Below are positions 16,095 through 25,306 of a stretch of 64,000 nt of DNA, in pieces. The translations under genes were made by a program, and so were the position numbers. The notes below the pieces were generated by a model. The model had not been told where the DNA came from. It ran no database searches and saw nothing but the letters and a program-made list of their open reading frames with translations. Position 1 is the first letter of the stretch, and each line of letters starts with the position of its first letter. Source of the DNA: Salipaludibacillus aurantiacus (GTDB taxonomy: Bacteria > Bacillota > Bacilli > Bacillales > Salisediminibacteriaceae); contig NZ_FOGT01000003.1 in NCBI RefSeq assembly GCF_900111295.1, positions 248,001 to 312,000 of the forward strand, in the 5' to 3' direction.

Positions 16095-17441
16095 ATGTTT
16101 TTTGAAAACGATCCGGTCTTATTAAGCCGAATTTTGACCTATGTTACGCTTGGTTTCCATGTCATTTTTGCCACAATAGGTGTCGGAATTCCGTTAATGA
16201 TCGCCATTGCTGAATGGATTGGAATAAAGCGGAATGACCCTCATTATACACTTCTTGCAAGACGTTGGGCCCGCGGCTTTGTGGTGACAGTGGCTGTAGG
16301 GGTAGTTACAGGTACAGCTATCGGTCTTCAGCTCAGTCTGCTGTGGCCTAATTTTATGCAGGCCGCCGGCCATACGATCGGCCTTCCTATGTTTATGGAA
16401 GTATTTGCTTTTTTCTTTGAAGCTATTTTCCTTGGAATATACTTATATACCTGGGACCGGTTTAAAAGCAAGATGAAACACTTTTTACTTATTATACCAG
16501 TAGCCATTGGCGCTACCGCGAGTGCTTTCTTTATTACCACGGTAAATGCGTTTATGAATGTGCCGCAGGGATTTGAATTTGTTAATGGCGTATTAACAGA
16601 TGTTAATCCACTTGCAGCTATGTTTAACCCGGCTACACCGACGAAAGTATCCCATGTGATTCTGGCATCTTATTTAACCTCTGCATTTATTTTAGGGGCT
16701 ATTGCAGCGATTCACCTTATCAGAGGAAACAAGCATGTTTATCACAAGAAAGCCCTTCACCTGACAATGGTTTCGGCAGCTATTTTTGCAATTGGGACAG
16801 CGTTAGTAGGAGATTTTTCAGGGAAGTATCTTCATGAGTACCAACCTGAAAAATTAGCAGCTGCTGAATGGCATTTTGAAACAGAATCAGAGGCTCCACT
16901 TATTCTCGGCGGTATTTTAACAGAAGATAACGAGGTTAAGTATGCATTGGAAATTCCATATGCCCTTAGTATTCTGTCAGGAGGGACCCCAGACACTGAA
17001 GTGAAAGGGCTGAATGAGTTCGATCCAGAAGTGCTTCCGCCATTGTGGATTCATTATTTCTTTGACCTGATGGTCTTTATCGGCATGTTCCTGGCGACAG
17101 TTTCAATTTTATTCGTCGTATTAAGCCGAAAGAAAGGCTGGAACCCGTTTAACAGACCTCTTGCGTGGATGATAGCAGCAGGCGGACCTCTGTCGATGCT
17201 GGCCATCCAGTCAGGATGGGTCTTTACGGAAGTCGGCCGCCAGCCTTGGATATTAAGAGGTTTAATGACTACTGCGGAAGGAGCGACTACTTCTTCGCAT
17301 GTCGGTTTAATGCTGATCCTGTTCTCGGTCTTATATTTGGTTCTTGGAGTAACGTGCGCCGTGGTGTTAAGGAAAATGTTTAAAGGAAATCCAGTGGAAC
17401 ACGAACTGGAAGAGCGCGGAATCAGCCAGCCTACAGCCTAA
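16095..17441 (+). CDS. cydA: Cytochrome bd-type quinol oxidase subunit I
   Basis: Heme-bearing subunit of the bd oxidase, which reduces oxygen to water in the cytoplasmic membrane. It has 448 residues with about nine membrane helices, the short-Q-loop form. Visible landmarks are the heme-ligand histidine in the first helix (LGFHVIFATIGVGIP) and the conserved GWVFTEVGRQPW near residue 370. I chose the ATG at 16095 because AAAGGA lies 9 bases upstream; an in-frame ATG at 16086 directly abuts that site. With cydB and a 51-residue third gene it resembles the Bacillus ythABC arrangement as well as cydAB. cydCD are not in the window. Confidence 0.92.
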   Translation: MFFENDPVLLSRILTYVTLGFHVIFATIGVGIPLMIAIAEWIGIKRNDPHYTLLARRWARGFVVTVAVGVVTGTAIGLQLSLLWPNFMQAAGHTIGLPMFMEVFAFFFEAIFLGIYLYTWDRFKSKMKHFLLIIPVAIGATASAFFITTVNAFMNVPQGFEFVNGVLTDVNPLAAMFNPATPTKVSHVILASYLTSAFILGAIAAIHLIRGNKHVYHKKALHLTMVSAAIFAIGTALVGDFSGKYLHEYQPEKLAAAEWHFETESEAPLILGGILTEDNEVKYALEIPYALSILSGGTPDTEVKGLNEFDPEVLPPLWIHYFFDLMVFIGMFLATVSILFVVLSRKKGWNPFNRPLAWMIAAGGPLSMLAIQSGWVFTEVGRQPWILRGLMTTAEGATTSSHVGLMLILFSVLYLVLGVTCAVVLRKMFKGNPVEHELEERGISQPTA

Positions 17442-17463
17442 TAAAGAGAGAAGGTGATTTAAA

Positions 17464-18477
17464 TTGACTTATGAAGTAATTGGAATTACAGTATTGTGGA
17501 TATTTCTTTACGGCTATTTAATTGTGGCGTCGGTTGATTTCGGCGCCGGATTCTATAGTTACTACACGAAACGCACCAATAAAAACCATATCATTCACGA
17601 CATTATTCAGCGTTATTTATCGCCCGTCTGGGAAGTTACAAACGTGTTTCTTGTATTCTTCTTTATAGGTATTGTAGGCTTCTTCCCTGCTACCGCCTTT
17701 TATTATGGAACGGCATTGTTAATCCCCGGGAGTGTGGCGATAATTCTGCTTGCTATTCGGGGCTCTTACTATGCCTTTGCCACGTATGGCGCACATGAAA
17801 GCAAAATATACACCTTTTTATACGGAGCGACGGGGCTTTTAATTCCTGCATCCTTAACGACTGTATTAACTATCTCCGAAGGCGGGTACATTTCGTATGA
17901 AGACGGAAATGTTCAGCTGCTCTACGGAGAATTGTTTGGGAGTCTTTATTCCTGGGGCGTTGTTCTTCTGGCGATTGTAAGTGTCTTGTTTATCTCAGCT
18001 TCTTTCTTAACTTATTACGCCTCGCGGGCTAAAGACAGAAACGCACTGGCCTTGCTTAGAAAGTACGCTCTTATTTGGTCTTTTCCCTCTATAGGAATGG
18101 GGGTCGTTGTCTTTTTATTGTTAAGCCAAAGAAACGCCGAACATTTTCAGAACATGGTAGATATCTGGTGGGTTTTCGCTTTGTCATTAGCAGCGTTTGC
18201 CGCAGCCACATATTTGATCTGGCAGAAAAAAGCATTGGGCGTTGCCTTTATCATGGTGATGATTCAGTATTTCCTGGCTTTCTTCGGCTACGGCGCCTCC
18301 CACCTTCCTTACCTGCTGTATCCGTATTTAACCATTTATGACGGATTTACGAATGAAACGATGGCGATCGCTCTCATTGCGGCATTTATTGGCGGTCTTG
18401 CTATGCTTATCCCTTCATTATATTTATTGATGAAACTGTTTTTGTTTGATGCCGATTATATCGAAGGTAAAAAATAA
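17464..18477 (+). CDS. cydB: Cytochrome bd-type quinol oxidase subunit II
   Basis: The protein has 337 residues with about eight to nine membrane helices. It starts at TTG (17464) preceded by AAGGTGATTTAAA; I found no better start. The N-terminal helix (MTYEVIGITVLWIFLYGYLIVASVDFGAG, read in parts) matches the CydB family, including the FGAG motif. It forms the pseudo-symmetric partner of subunit I. Begins 22 bases after cydA and is followed by a small membrane protein gene. Confidence 0.92.
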   Translation: MTYEVIGITVLWIFLYGYLIVASVDFGAGFYSYYTKRTNKNHIIHDIIQRYLSPVWEVTNVFLVFFFIGIVGFFPATAFYYGTALLIPGSVAIILLAIRGSYYAFATYGAHESKIYTFLYGATGLLIPASLTTVLTISEGGYISYEDGNVQLLYGELFGSLYSWGVVLLAIVSVLFISASFLTYYASRAKDRNALALLRKYALIWSFPSIGMGVVVFLLLSQRNAEHFQNMVDIWWVFALSLAAFAAATYLIWQKKALGVAFIMVMIQYFLAFFGYGASHLPYLLYPYLTIYDGFTNETMAIALIAAFIGGLAMLIPSLYLLMKLFLFDADYIEGKK

Positions 18478-18499
18478 CTGAAGTTAAGGAGGTCAACTT

Positions 18500-18655
18500 A
18501 TGGATCTGCACTGGTTTTTAATTATGGTAGCCCCGCCAGCAATGGTTATTGTCACAATTATAGGTCTGTTTTGGTGGGGCGCTAAAGGAAACCCTCCTTC
18601 ATTTATTTCTGAAGAGGAAAACAACATCCGAAAAAGAAACAAGCGGGACAGCTGA
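18500..18655 (+). CDS. Small single-pass subunit of the bd oxidase (CydS/YthC-like)
   Basis: A 51-residue protein with one membrane helix (about residues 4-26, WFLIMVAPPAMVIVTIIG) and a charged C-terminal tail (EEENNIRKRNKRDS). A perfect AAGGAGG lies 6 bases before the ATG. It starts 22 bases after cydB and ends just before a terminator, so it belongs to the operon. Bd oxidases of Bacillus and Geobacillus carry a small third subunit at this spot (CydS; YthC in the second B. subtilis oxidase). Assignment is by size, topology and position. Confidence 0.75.
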   Translation: MDLHWFLIMVAPPAMVIVTIIGLFWWGAKGNPPSFISEEENNIRKRNKRDS

Positions 18656-18682
18656 CCTTCCCCTGATCCTTTTTAGAGAAGA

Positions 18683-18726
18683 AAAAAGGCGGTATGAACC
18701 TCAAAAGAGTTTCATACCGCCTTTTT
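18683..18726. terminator. Bidirectional terminator between cyd operon and aldo/keto reductase
   Basis: AAAAAGGCGGTATGAA pairs with TTCATACCGCCTTTTT across a 12-base loop: a 16-bp stem with A and T runs on both sides, serving two convergent units. Confidence 0.9.
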
Positions 18727-18728
18727 GG

Positions 18729-19682
18729 TTATTCCTCTGACAAAATATCGCTTATATCTTCAAGTGTCTCATTTGTTAAATTAACATCAATCGCTCTTAT
18801 GTTTTCTTCCACTTGTTCAGGCCGGCTTGCACCAATAAGGGCGCTTGCTATATTTTCCTGTCTGAGAACCCAAGCCAGAGCAAGCTGTGACAATTTAATA
18901 TTATAATCAGCCGCTATCCCGCTCAGTTTCTCGACTTTATCCAGTTTTTCATCTGTCAGGAAGCGGTCAATAAACTTTTTCTGTTCCGGGTTTGAAGCTC
19001 TGCTGCCTTCAGGAATTTTTCCGCCTTTTCGATATTTCCCAGTTAGTACCCCCTGGGCCAGAGGTGAAAAAACAACTTGTCCAATGCCGTGCTTTTCGCC
19101 GACTGGTATGACCTCTTTTTCTATATACCTGTTCAGCATATTATAGACCGGCTGATTGACAACAATCCGGTCCAGAAGTTTCCGGTCAGCAATTCTCACA
19201 GCCTCTTCTAGTTGTGCCGCTGACCATTCACTGACACCGGCATAAAGTATTTTACCTTGGCGGATGAGATCATCAATAGCTTTGAGCGTCTCTTCCACCG
19301 GCGTTTCAGGGTCATATCGGTGACAATAAAAGATATCCACATAGTCGAGTCCTAACCTCTTCAAGCTCGCATGCAGCTGTTCAAATATATGTTTTCTGGA
19401 CAGCCCTTTATCATTCGGCCCTTCTCCCATCGGCCCAAAAACCTTGGTGGCGAGCACATACGATTCTCTTGGATATTTTCTTAAAGCTTCACCGACTACT
19501 TTTTCTGCTTCTCCCCGGTTATAGACATTGGCTGTATCAAAAAAGTTTACTCCTGCTTCATAAGCAAAATCAATGGTTTTTACAGCCCCGTCCCGTTCAA
19601 CGCTGTCTCCGTATGTCAGCCAGCTTCCCAGGCTGATTTCACTCACTTTTAAGCCTGACTTTCCCAATCGGCGATAATTCAT
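18729..19682 (-). CDS. Aldo/keto reductase, Kv-beta-like group
   Basis: NADPH-dependent carbonyl reductase of 317 residues. It begins MNYRRLGKSGLKVSEISLGSW and shows the family tetrad: Asp and Tyr in FFDTANVY, Lys in LATKVFG and His in IFYCHRYDPETP. The C-terminal GASRPEQVEENIRA segment binds the NADPH phosphate. It resembles the voltage-gated potassium channel beta/YrpG-type reductases. Substrate unknown. Single gene between convergent terminator and the alpha-glucosidase, 32 bases downstream of the latter's stop, so it could be read from the same promoter. Confidence 0.88.
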   Translation of the reverse strand: MNYRRLGKSGLKVSEISLGSWLTYGDSVERDGAVKTIDFAYEAGVNFFDTANVYNRGEAEKVVGEALRKYPRESYVLATKVFGPMGEGPNDKGLSRKHIFEQLHASLKRLGLDYVDIFYCHRYDPETPVEETLKAIDDLIRQGKILYAGVSEWSAAQLEEAVRIADRKLLDRIVVNQPVYNMLNRYIEKEVIPVGEKHGIGQVVFSPLAQGVLTGKYRKGGKIPEGSRASNPEQKKFIDRFLTDEKLDKVEKLSGIAADYNIKLSQLALAWVLRQENIASALIGASRPEQVEENIRAIDVNLTNETLEDISDILSEE

Positions 19683-19714
19683 TTTAATCCTCCTTTACTT
19701 TAACAAGCATATAG

Positions 19715-21412
19715 TCAGTTCAATTTGTAAACGCGTGCTTCATATGGCCGAAGCGTGAAGCTGGAAATACTTTCGCTTTCTTTCACCTCATAGTTACTAA
19801 TAAGCAGTGTTTTATGATCAAATGCAATGTCTTCAGGCAACTCGAATACCGGCTCCCCTGCAAAGAAATTTAAGATGACTAACAATTTTTCTCCGTTTAT
19901 AGACCTCGTATAAACATAAAGTTCTTCATGGTCTGCCATGTACAGCTCATAAGACCCGTAAACGATCACATCTTCCTGCTTACGAAGTTCGATCAATTGT
20001 TTATAATAGTTAAAGATAGAATCCGGATCGGACATTTGCTGTTTTGCATTAATTTCCCTGTAATTTGGATTCACTTTGATCCATGGCGTGCCTGTCGTAA
20101 ACCCGCCGTTTTCGGAATCATCCCATTGTACAGGAGTCCTCGCATTATCACGTCCGGTGGTCCATATTTTATTCATTACTTCTTCATGTGAATAGCCCCG
20201 CTCTTCCGTATATTCTTTATACATATTGTGAATTTCCACATCACGGTAATCCTCTATTGAAGGAAAGCGGACATTCGTCATTCCGAGTTCTTCTCCCTGG
20301 TAAATATACGGCGTCCCTCTCATCGTATGAAGGTAAGTCGCTAACAGCTTCGCAGAATGTTTATGGTAGTGCTTATCATCTCCAAACCTTGATACTTGCC
20401 GTGGTTGGTCATGATTATTAAAATACAGGCTATTCCACCCTCCGCCTTCCATTTCTTTATCCCACTTTGTCATAATATGTTTCAATTCCGGCAGTTCCCA
20501 CTGCCGCGTCTCCCATTTCCCTGCATGCGTGCCGGGCTGGGCATCCACTGCCATATGTTCGAACTGAAAGACCATATTTAAAAATCCGACGTTTTCATCA
20601 GTCATCTTTCGAGCAGAGTCGATAGGCAAAAATGCTGTTTCACCGACCGTCATAATATCATAATGTTTTAATACACGTTCTTTCATTTCCCCTAAAAACT
20701 CCATCAGTCTCGGTCCATTTGCAAAATGTTCAGCAGCAAATTGATAGTCGGAGTCCGGGTCCTTGACTGAGGCATCCGGCAGCCCGGGAGACTTGGAAAT
20801 ATTATTTATGACATCCATCCGGAATCCGTCAACCCCCCTGTCAAGCCACCATGTCATCATTTTATATACATCGTTCCGCACTTCAGTATTTTCCCAGTTC
20901 AGGTCCGGCTGGCGTTTTGTAAACAGATGAAGAAAATACTGGTTTGTCCGGTCGTCATATTCCCAGGCAGAGCCGCTGAAGAAAGACACCCAGTTATTTG
21001 GTTCACTTCCATCTGGTTTAGGATCTCTCCAAATGTAATAATCCCTGTATGGATTATCTTTCGATTGCCTTGATTCCACGAACCACGGATGTTCATCGGA
21101 AGTATGATTGACCACAAGATCCATAATCAGCTTGATTCCCCTGTCATGCAAAGCATCGAGCAGTTCATCCCAGTCTTCCATCGTTCCGAATTCGTCCATA
21201 ATTTGCTGATAATCGCTGATGTCATACCCATTATCATCGTTAGGAGACTTGTAAACTGGAGACAGCCATACCACATCCACACCTAACTCCTGTAAATAAT
21301 CAGCTTTTTCAATGATTCCTTGCAGGTCCCCAATACCGTCTCCGTTAGAGTCATTAAAGCTTCTGGGATAAACCTGGTAAACTACTGCCTCTTTCCACCA
21401 TTGCCTTTTCAT
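19715..21412 (-). CDS. malL: Oligo-1,6-glucosidase (GH13 alpha-glucosidase)
   Basis: Intracellular glycosidase of 565 residues without signal peptide. It cuts alpha-1,6 and short alpha-1,4 glucosides such as isomaltose. Catalytic residues are visible: nucleophile Asp200 in GFRMDVINNISK, acid/base Glu258 in TVGETAF and Asp335 in NNHDQPRQVSRFGDD. Val201 after the nucleophile is typical of 1,6-specific enzymes. Trehalose-6-phosphate hydrolase is the main alternative because a trehalose PTS lies 6 kb away, but the sequence (SDEHPWFVESRQSKDNPYR) is closer to MalL. A GTAAACGTTTAC palindrome upstream suggests control by CcpA or another LacI-family protein. Confidence 0.85.
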   Translation of the reverse strand: MKRQWWKEAVVYQVYPRSFNDSNGDGIGDLQGIIEKADYLQELGVDVVWLSPVYKSPNDDNGYDISDYQQIMDEFGTMEDWDELLDALHDRGIKLIMDLVVNHTSDEHPWFVESRQSKDNPYRDYYIWRDPKPDGSEPNNWVSFFSGSAWEYDDRTNQYFLHLFTKRQPDLNWENTEVRNDVYKMMTWWLDRGVDGFRMDVINNISKSPGLPDASVKDPDSDYQFAAEHFANGPRLMEFLGEMKERVLKHYDIMTVGETAFLPIDSARKMTDENVGFLNMVFQFEHMAVDAQPGTHAGKWETRQWELPELKHIMTKWDKEMEGGGWNSLYFNNHDQPRQVSRFGDDKHYHKHSAKLLATYLHTMRGTPYIYQGEELGMTNVRFPSIEDYRDVEIHNMYKEYTEERGYSHEEVMNKIWTTGRDNARTPVQWDDSENGGFTTGTPWIKVNPNYREINAKQQMSDPDSIFNYYKQLIELRKQEDVIVYGSYELYMADHEELYVYTRSINGEKLLVILNFFAGEPVFELPEDIAFDHKTLLISNYEVKESESISSFTLRPYEARVYKLN

Positions 21413-21499
21413 GAAAACGCCTCCATTTTAAGTTGTTAAGTAACGTCCTATGTATGTCTTTATAGCTCTTATTCTCCCATATCTGAACGCTTCCGTAAA

Positions 21500-21511
21500 G
21501 TAAACGTTTAC
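21500..21511. promoter_or_regulatory. cre-like/LacI-family operator upstream of malL
   Basis: GTAAACGTTTAC is a perfect 12-bp palindrome with the central CG typical of CcpA and other LacI-family sites, about 88 bases before the malL start. The outer bases do not complete the full TG..CA cre consensus, so a dedicated LacI-family repressor is also possible. Confidence 0.6.
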
Positions 21512-21583
21512 GTATAAAGTGTGAACATTTTGTCATAGGAAATTAGCAGAACAATGCCTCATAGAAAAAACGTATAAGAATAA

Positions 21584-21605
21584 ACCTCACCTTCAAAGGC
21601 GAGGT
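21584..21605 (-). terminator. Terminator-like hairpin after the epimerase gene
   Basis: ACCTCGCCTT pairs with AAGGTGAGGT on the minus strand (one G-T pair) with a two-base loop, followed by TTATTCTT. T-run is interrupted, so moderate support. Confidence 0.55.
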
Positions 21606-21618
21606 CTATTATCTGAAA

Positions 21619-22509
21619 CTAGTTTGTAGATTCTTCCTTTACAATCTGCCGGACAAGCGGTTCAAACCATTCAGAAAGAGGTTTAAAGCTGTAGCCATTT
21701 GCTTCAGCTAAAGAGACATCCTGATAAGCCGAAACCGGAAAATTTAAAGGTGAACTTTCTGCCCCGCTGCTGGTTGGCTCTATAACTGCTTTCTTTTCTG
21801 ACGCTGTTTCAATTAATTCAATCATCTTGCCGAGTGTAATCTGATCTGGCGAAGATGAATTTACCGGTCCTGTAAATTCCTGAAAGCCCGTCCAGTAAAG
21901 GAATTCTGCTAAATCGTCTGAATCTACAAATGATACGGCTGCTTCCGGATGATCCAATCCGATTCTTTGCCCGGCTAATACTTTTCGCGCATGGTAATGA
22001 AGTCTTTCAGTATAATCATCCGGACCAAAGACTACGGGCGGGCGAGGTGCTGCTACCGGAAACTTTGCTTTCTGGAAAAAAACTGCTTCAGCCTGGCGTT
22101 TTCCTTCACCGTAATCAAATTGTTCTTTTCTCCCTGAACGCCATTCATGGGAATAAGGATCAAAATCTGTTTCATTTTTTTCTGGTTTCTCATTAAACTC
22201 ATAAACAGATAAGGTTGAGGTTAATACATAACGGTCTGTTCTCCCTTCAAAAATTTCACAGGCATCCAGAGCATCATCCGGAGAAAAGCAGATTTGATCA
22301 TAAATGACGTCCCATTCTCCATCCTGAAATGCTTTTTCCATTGACCCGCGGTCAAATCTGTCCACCTTGATATGATGAACCCGTTCTCCAAATGGGTGCG
22401 GTGTTTCTCCCCTTGTAGCTACAGCCACTTCATCTCCATTGTTTAATAGTTTATGAACCAGCCTTTTCCCAAAAAACTTTGTTCCGCCTAAAACAAGTAT
22501 TTTTCTCAT
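21619..22509 (-). CDS. NAD-dependent epimerase/reductase-like SDR protein
   Basis: Extended short-chain dehydrogenase of 296 residues. It starts MRKILVLGGTKFFGKRLVHKL with the GGTxFxG cofactor loop. A YGEGKRQAE segment near residue 140 supplies the YxxxK catalytic pair, and PRPPVVFGPDDYT follows as in sugar epimerases. It is near the CSP41/isoflavone reductase-like branch whose bacterial substrates are unknown. Single gene, own promoter presumably in the interval shared with the divergent tup operon. Confidence 0.75.
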   Translation of the reverse strand: MRKILVLGGTKFFGKRLVHKLLNNGDEVAVATRGETPHPFGERVHHIKVDRFDRGSMEKAFQDGEWDVIYDQICFSPDDALDACEIFEGRTDRYVLTSTLSVYEFNEKPEKNETDFDPYSHEWRSGRKEQFDYGEGKRQAEAVFFQKAKFPVAAPRPPVVFGPDDYTERLHYHARKVLAGQRIGLDHPEAAVSFVDSDDLAEFLYWTGFQEFTGPVNSSSPDQITLGKMIELIETASEKKAVIEPTSSGAESSPLNFPVSAYQDVSLAEANGYSFKPLSEWFEPLVRQIVKEESTN

Positions 22510-22760
22510 TTTATCACTCCGATCATTCGTATTCAGACAATTCTTATTGGTCTATTTTAGTATAACAGGAGTGAAAATAACAGCGTTCCGTTAATTCGCC
22601 ATCTTAAGTACAGATATTAGCTGAATTGTCAAAGATTTGATGGAAAGGCCGCTTTATTTATGAGAAAATTTAATAGATATCGCGCTTTACTCCTGGCAAG
22701 GACGCTGCCTTTATAACGGCTGTGGAAGGTGAAGGATTAAATTTCGAGAGCGGGGGACAA

Positions 22761-23612
22761 ATGATGAAACAAGTTTCAAAGTGTATGATGGGAATGCTTG
22801 CCTTAACAGTTTTGGCAGGCTGTGCAAACAGTGAAGAAAATGCAAGCGGGGAATCTGATGACATTGGCGGGCAGATGATTTTAGCTACTACTACCAGTAC
22901 ATATGACAGTGGGTTGCTGGATGAACTCGTTCCTGTATTTGAAGAAGAAACGGGCACGGATGTTAAAATTATTTCAGTCGGCTCAGGCCAGGCGTTAGCT
23001 ATGGGCGAAAATGGAGAAGCTGATGTTCTGCTCGTTCATGCCCCTGCTCAGGAAGAAGTCCTGGAGGAGGAAGGCGCAGTAATTAATCGTCATAGAGTCA
23101 TGCATAACGACTTTGTGATATTAGGTCCTGAGGATGATCCGGCGAATATAAACAGTTTACCTGTTGATGAGGCCTTGTCATCTATTGCAGAAGATAACCA
23201 CTCTTTCTATTCCCGAGGTGACGATTCAGGAACGCATTTTAAAGAACTGGATTTATGGGAGAGTGCGCAGATAGAACCTGAATTTGAAGCTTATGAGGAA
23301 ACAGGACAAGGTATGGGAGATACACTCAGAATAACTGCGGAAAAAGATGGTTACACCCTGTCAGACCGCGGGACCTTCCTTTATTTAAAAGATGTGCTGG
23401 ATCCTCTTTCTATTTTAGTGGATGGTGACCAGTCACTGGAAAACATTTACCATGTGATGCAGGTGAACCCTGACTTGTCAGATCAAATTAATGCTGAGGC
23501 TGGCGAAGCATTTGTATCATTCTTTGTACGGGACGATACTCAGAGCATAATAAAAAATTATGGAATAGACGAATGGGGAGAGCCTTTATTCTTCCCTCAT
23601 TTAATAGACTGA
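22761..23612 (+). CDS. tupA: Tungstate-binding lipoprotein of an ABC transporter
   Basis: Extracytoplasmic solute-binding protein of about 283 residues. The N-terminus MMKQVSKCMMGMLALTVLAGCAN is a lipoprotein signal with the lipobox LAGC. After it comes ATTTSTYDSGLLDELVPVFE, the TTTS-T-SGL motif that distinguishes TupA from ModA molybdate binders, and further on DVLLVHAP and the FYSRGDDSGTH loop that contact the oxyanion. Two adjacent ATG codons (22761, 22764) follow GGGGGAC; either may be used. First gene of tupABC. Tungstate would serve a tungsten or molybdenum enzyme encoded elsewhere. Confidence 0.9.
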   Translation: MMKQVSKCMMGMLALTVLAGCANSEENASGESDDIGGQMILATTTSTYDSGLLDELVPVFEEETGTDVKIISVGSGQALAMGENGEADVLLVHAPAQEEVLEEEGAVINRHRVMHNDFVILGPEDDPANINSLPVDEALSSIAEDNHSFYSRGDDSGTHFKELDLWESAQIEPEFEAYEETGQGMGDTLRITAEKDGYTLSDRGTFLYLKDVLDPLSILVDGDQSLENIYHVMQVNPDLSDQINAEAGEAFVSFFVRDDTQSIIKNYGIDEWGEPLFFPHLID

Positions 23613-23633
23613 CAGACGTAGGAGGTGCCGGGA

Positions 23634-24332
23634 GTGGAATTAATCTGGAGAGGTATTATTGAAGCTGTGCATATGATTTTATCAGCTGATCGTGAGGTGC
23701 TCCAGATAACCTGGCTCACGCTGCAAGTTTGCCTTTTTTCAACTCTGATCAGTACAATTCTAGGTGTACCTGTCGGCATGCTTTTAACCTTTAAATCTTT
23801 TCCCGGGAAAAAAGCCGTTCTACTGTTAAGCCATGCAGGCATGGGTCTTCCACCAGTAGTGGCCGGATTATGGGTGACGATGTTTCTGTGGAGATCCGGC
23901 CCCCTCGGTGAATGGCAATGGCTGTTTACAACAAATGCCATCGTACTCGCTCAAATTGTCGTTTCACTCCCTATCCTTATTTCTCTCTCTTACTCATCTT
24001 TTAAAAAAATAGACAAAGGGACGAGGCTGCAACTGAAAGCCCTCGCTCCTACAAAAATTCAAACTTTGCTGCTCTATTTGAAGCAGGCTCAATTCGGTTT
24101 ATGGGCCGCAGTAATGGCGGGTCTTGGCAGAGTATTAGCTGAAGTAGGGGCAGCTATGATGGTCGGCGGCAACTTACAAGGGCAGACAAGGATTCTTACC
24201 ACTGCTATGGTGATGGAGGTATCGCGGGGCAACTTTGAGATTGCCCTTGCTCTTTCTTTCATTCTAATGACTATTGCGCTTGCACTTACCTTTGTATTGT
24301 TAAGACTTCAGCAAAAGGAGGCCTCTGTATGA
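23634..24332 (+). CDS. tupB: Tungstate ABC transporter permease
   Basis: Inner-membrane permease of 232 residues with about five membrane helices. The cytoplasmic coupling loop EVGAAMMVGGNLQGQTRILTTA carries the binding-protein-dependent permease motif. I chose the GTG at 23634 because TAGGAGG lies 8 bases before it; a GTG at 23625 overlaps that site. Downstream of tupA by 21 bases and overlapping tupC by 4 bases (ATGA). Confidence 0.9.
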   Translation: MELIWRGIIEAVHMILSADREVLQITWLTLQVCLFSTLISTILGVPVGMLLTFKSFPGKKAVLLLSHAGMGLPPVVAGLWVTMFLWRSGPLGEWQWLFTTNAIVLAQIVVSLPILISLSYSSFKKIDKGTRLQLKALAPTKIQTLLLYLKQAQFGLWAAVMAGLGRVLAEVGAAMMVGGNLQGQTRILTTAMVMEVSRGNFEIALALSFILMTIALALTFVLLRLQQKEASV

Positions 24333-25084
24333 CCCCGCTTTTGGAATACAGGAATATTGTATGTAAGAAATCCGGTAAAACTATTATCTCCCTTGACGCT
24401 CTTGACGTCCAAAAAGGCGAAATTATTGGCATCATGGGTGAAAACGGAGCCGGAAAATCTACACTCTTAAACGCTCTCAGCTTGCTTGAACTTCCATCAG
24501 ACGGCAGTATCACGTACAAGGGAAAAGAAGTAAACCTGAAAAAACCACAGCTTCATATAAGAAGGCAATGGGCGTGTGTTTTCCAGCACTCTTACCGGTT
24601 CGTCGGTACAGTTTATGATAACGTGGCAATCGGATTGAAACTCCGGAAAGTTTCCCCAATAGAACAACGCCTTCGGGTGATGGAGTGGCTTGCCCGGTTT
24701 AACCTTTCCCACCTATCGCAGGAGAAAGCCCATAACCTTTCCGGAGGAGAAGCACAGAGGATGAACCTTGCTCGTGCTTTTGTTCTGGAGCCAAAAGTAT
24801 TATTTTTAGATGAACCATTCTCTGCCCTCGATGTGCCTGCAAAAATGCATGTGCTGGACTCCTTACGCGACGTTTTAACCGAAACTAAGACTACGGTATT
24901 AATGATTAGCCATGATTTAACCGAAATAGAATTCCTCGCCAGTTATTTTATATATATATATAAAGGAAAAGTAGCTGATCAAGGTCATGCAAAAACTGTA
25001 TTCCAGCACCCTTCCTCTGACTTAAATAAATTTCTTTCGCCCTGGAAAAAAGCCCGTCAAAACCAGGCCTTTACCTTTTACTAA
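24329..25084 (+). CDS. tupC: Tungstate ABC transporter ATP-binding protein
   Basis: ATPase subunit of 251 residues with Walker A GENGAGKST, Q-loop VFQHSYRFVG, signature LSGGEAQR and Walker B VLFLDEPFSALD, then the switch histidine in MISHDLTE. Last gene of tupABC. The 3' end includes a TATATATATA run that keeps frame (IYIYKG). Followed by a hairpin at 25089-25128. Confidence 0.9.
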   Translation: MTPLLEYRNIVCKKSGKTIISLDALDVQKGEIIGIMGENGAGKSTLLNALSLLELPSDGSITYKGKEVNLKKPQLHIRRQWACVFQHSYRFVGTVYDNVAIGLKLRKVSPIEQRLRVMEWLARFNLSHLSQEKAHNLSGGEAQRMNLARAFVLEPKVLFLDEPFSALDVPAKMHVLDSLRDVLTETKTTVLMISHDLTEIEFLASYFIYIYKGKVADQGHAKTVFQHPSSDLNKFLSPWKKARQNQAFTFY

Positions 25085-25088
25085 TCCG

Positions 25089-25128
25089 TTATCCGTCCCT
25101 CCTCTTCTGGTGCTTACAGGACGGATAA
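25089..25128 (+). terminator. Hairpin after tupABC
   Basis: TTATCCGTCC and GGACGGATAA form a 10-bp stem around a 20-base loop, 5 bases after the tupC stop; a mixed T-rich tail (CCTTATCCTTTT) follows. Confidence 0.6.
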
Positions 25129-25234
25129 ACCCTTATCCTTTTGAGCAATCCTCACATTATTATCGCCCTTCAAATACTCCCTTCCCTCTTTAAATTTTCC
25201 TTGACGCCGTTATTTGTCCCTCTTTAGACTATAG

Positions 25235-25257
25235 GTGTACTAATATCCTTAATACAC
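25235..25257. promoter_or_regulatory. YtrA-type operator with overlapping promoter region
   Basis: GTGTA-N13-TACAC, the same arms and spacing known for B. subtilis YtrA sites. It lies just downstream of a likely promoter (TTGACG at 25201, weak -10 TAGACT 18 bases later) and 50 bases before the regulator gene, predicting autorepression of the whole operon. Confidence 0.7.
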
Positions 25258-25306
25258 TTTCAGGTGTTTCTGTTAAGGCACCTGTTAATTAAAGGCGGGG
25301 ACAGTG

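Noticed and set aside
19715-21412. Trehalose-6-phosphate hydrolase (treA)
   Set aside because: Sequence around the active site and the domain segments is closer to MalL; operator upstream is not a TreR box.
22640-22760. Molybdenum/tungsten cofactor riboswitch before tupA
   Set aside because: The region is moderately GC-rich and can fold, but I could not match the conserved blocks of the Moco RNA motif.
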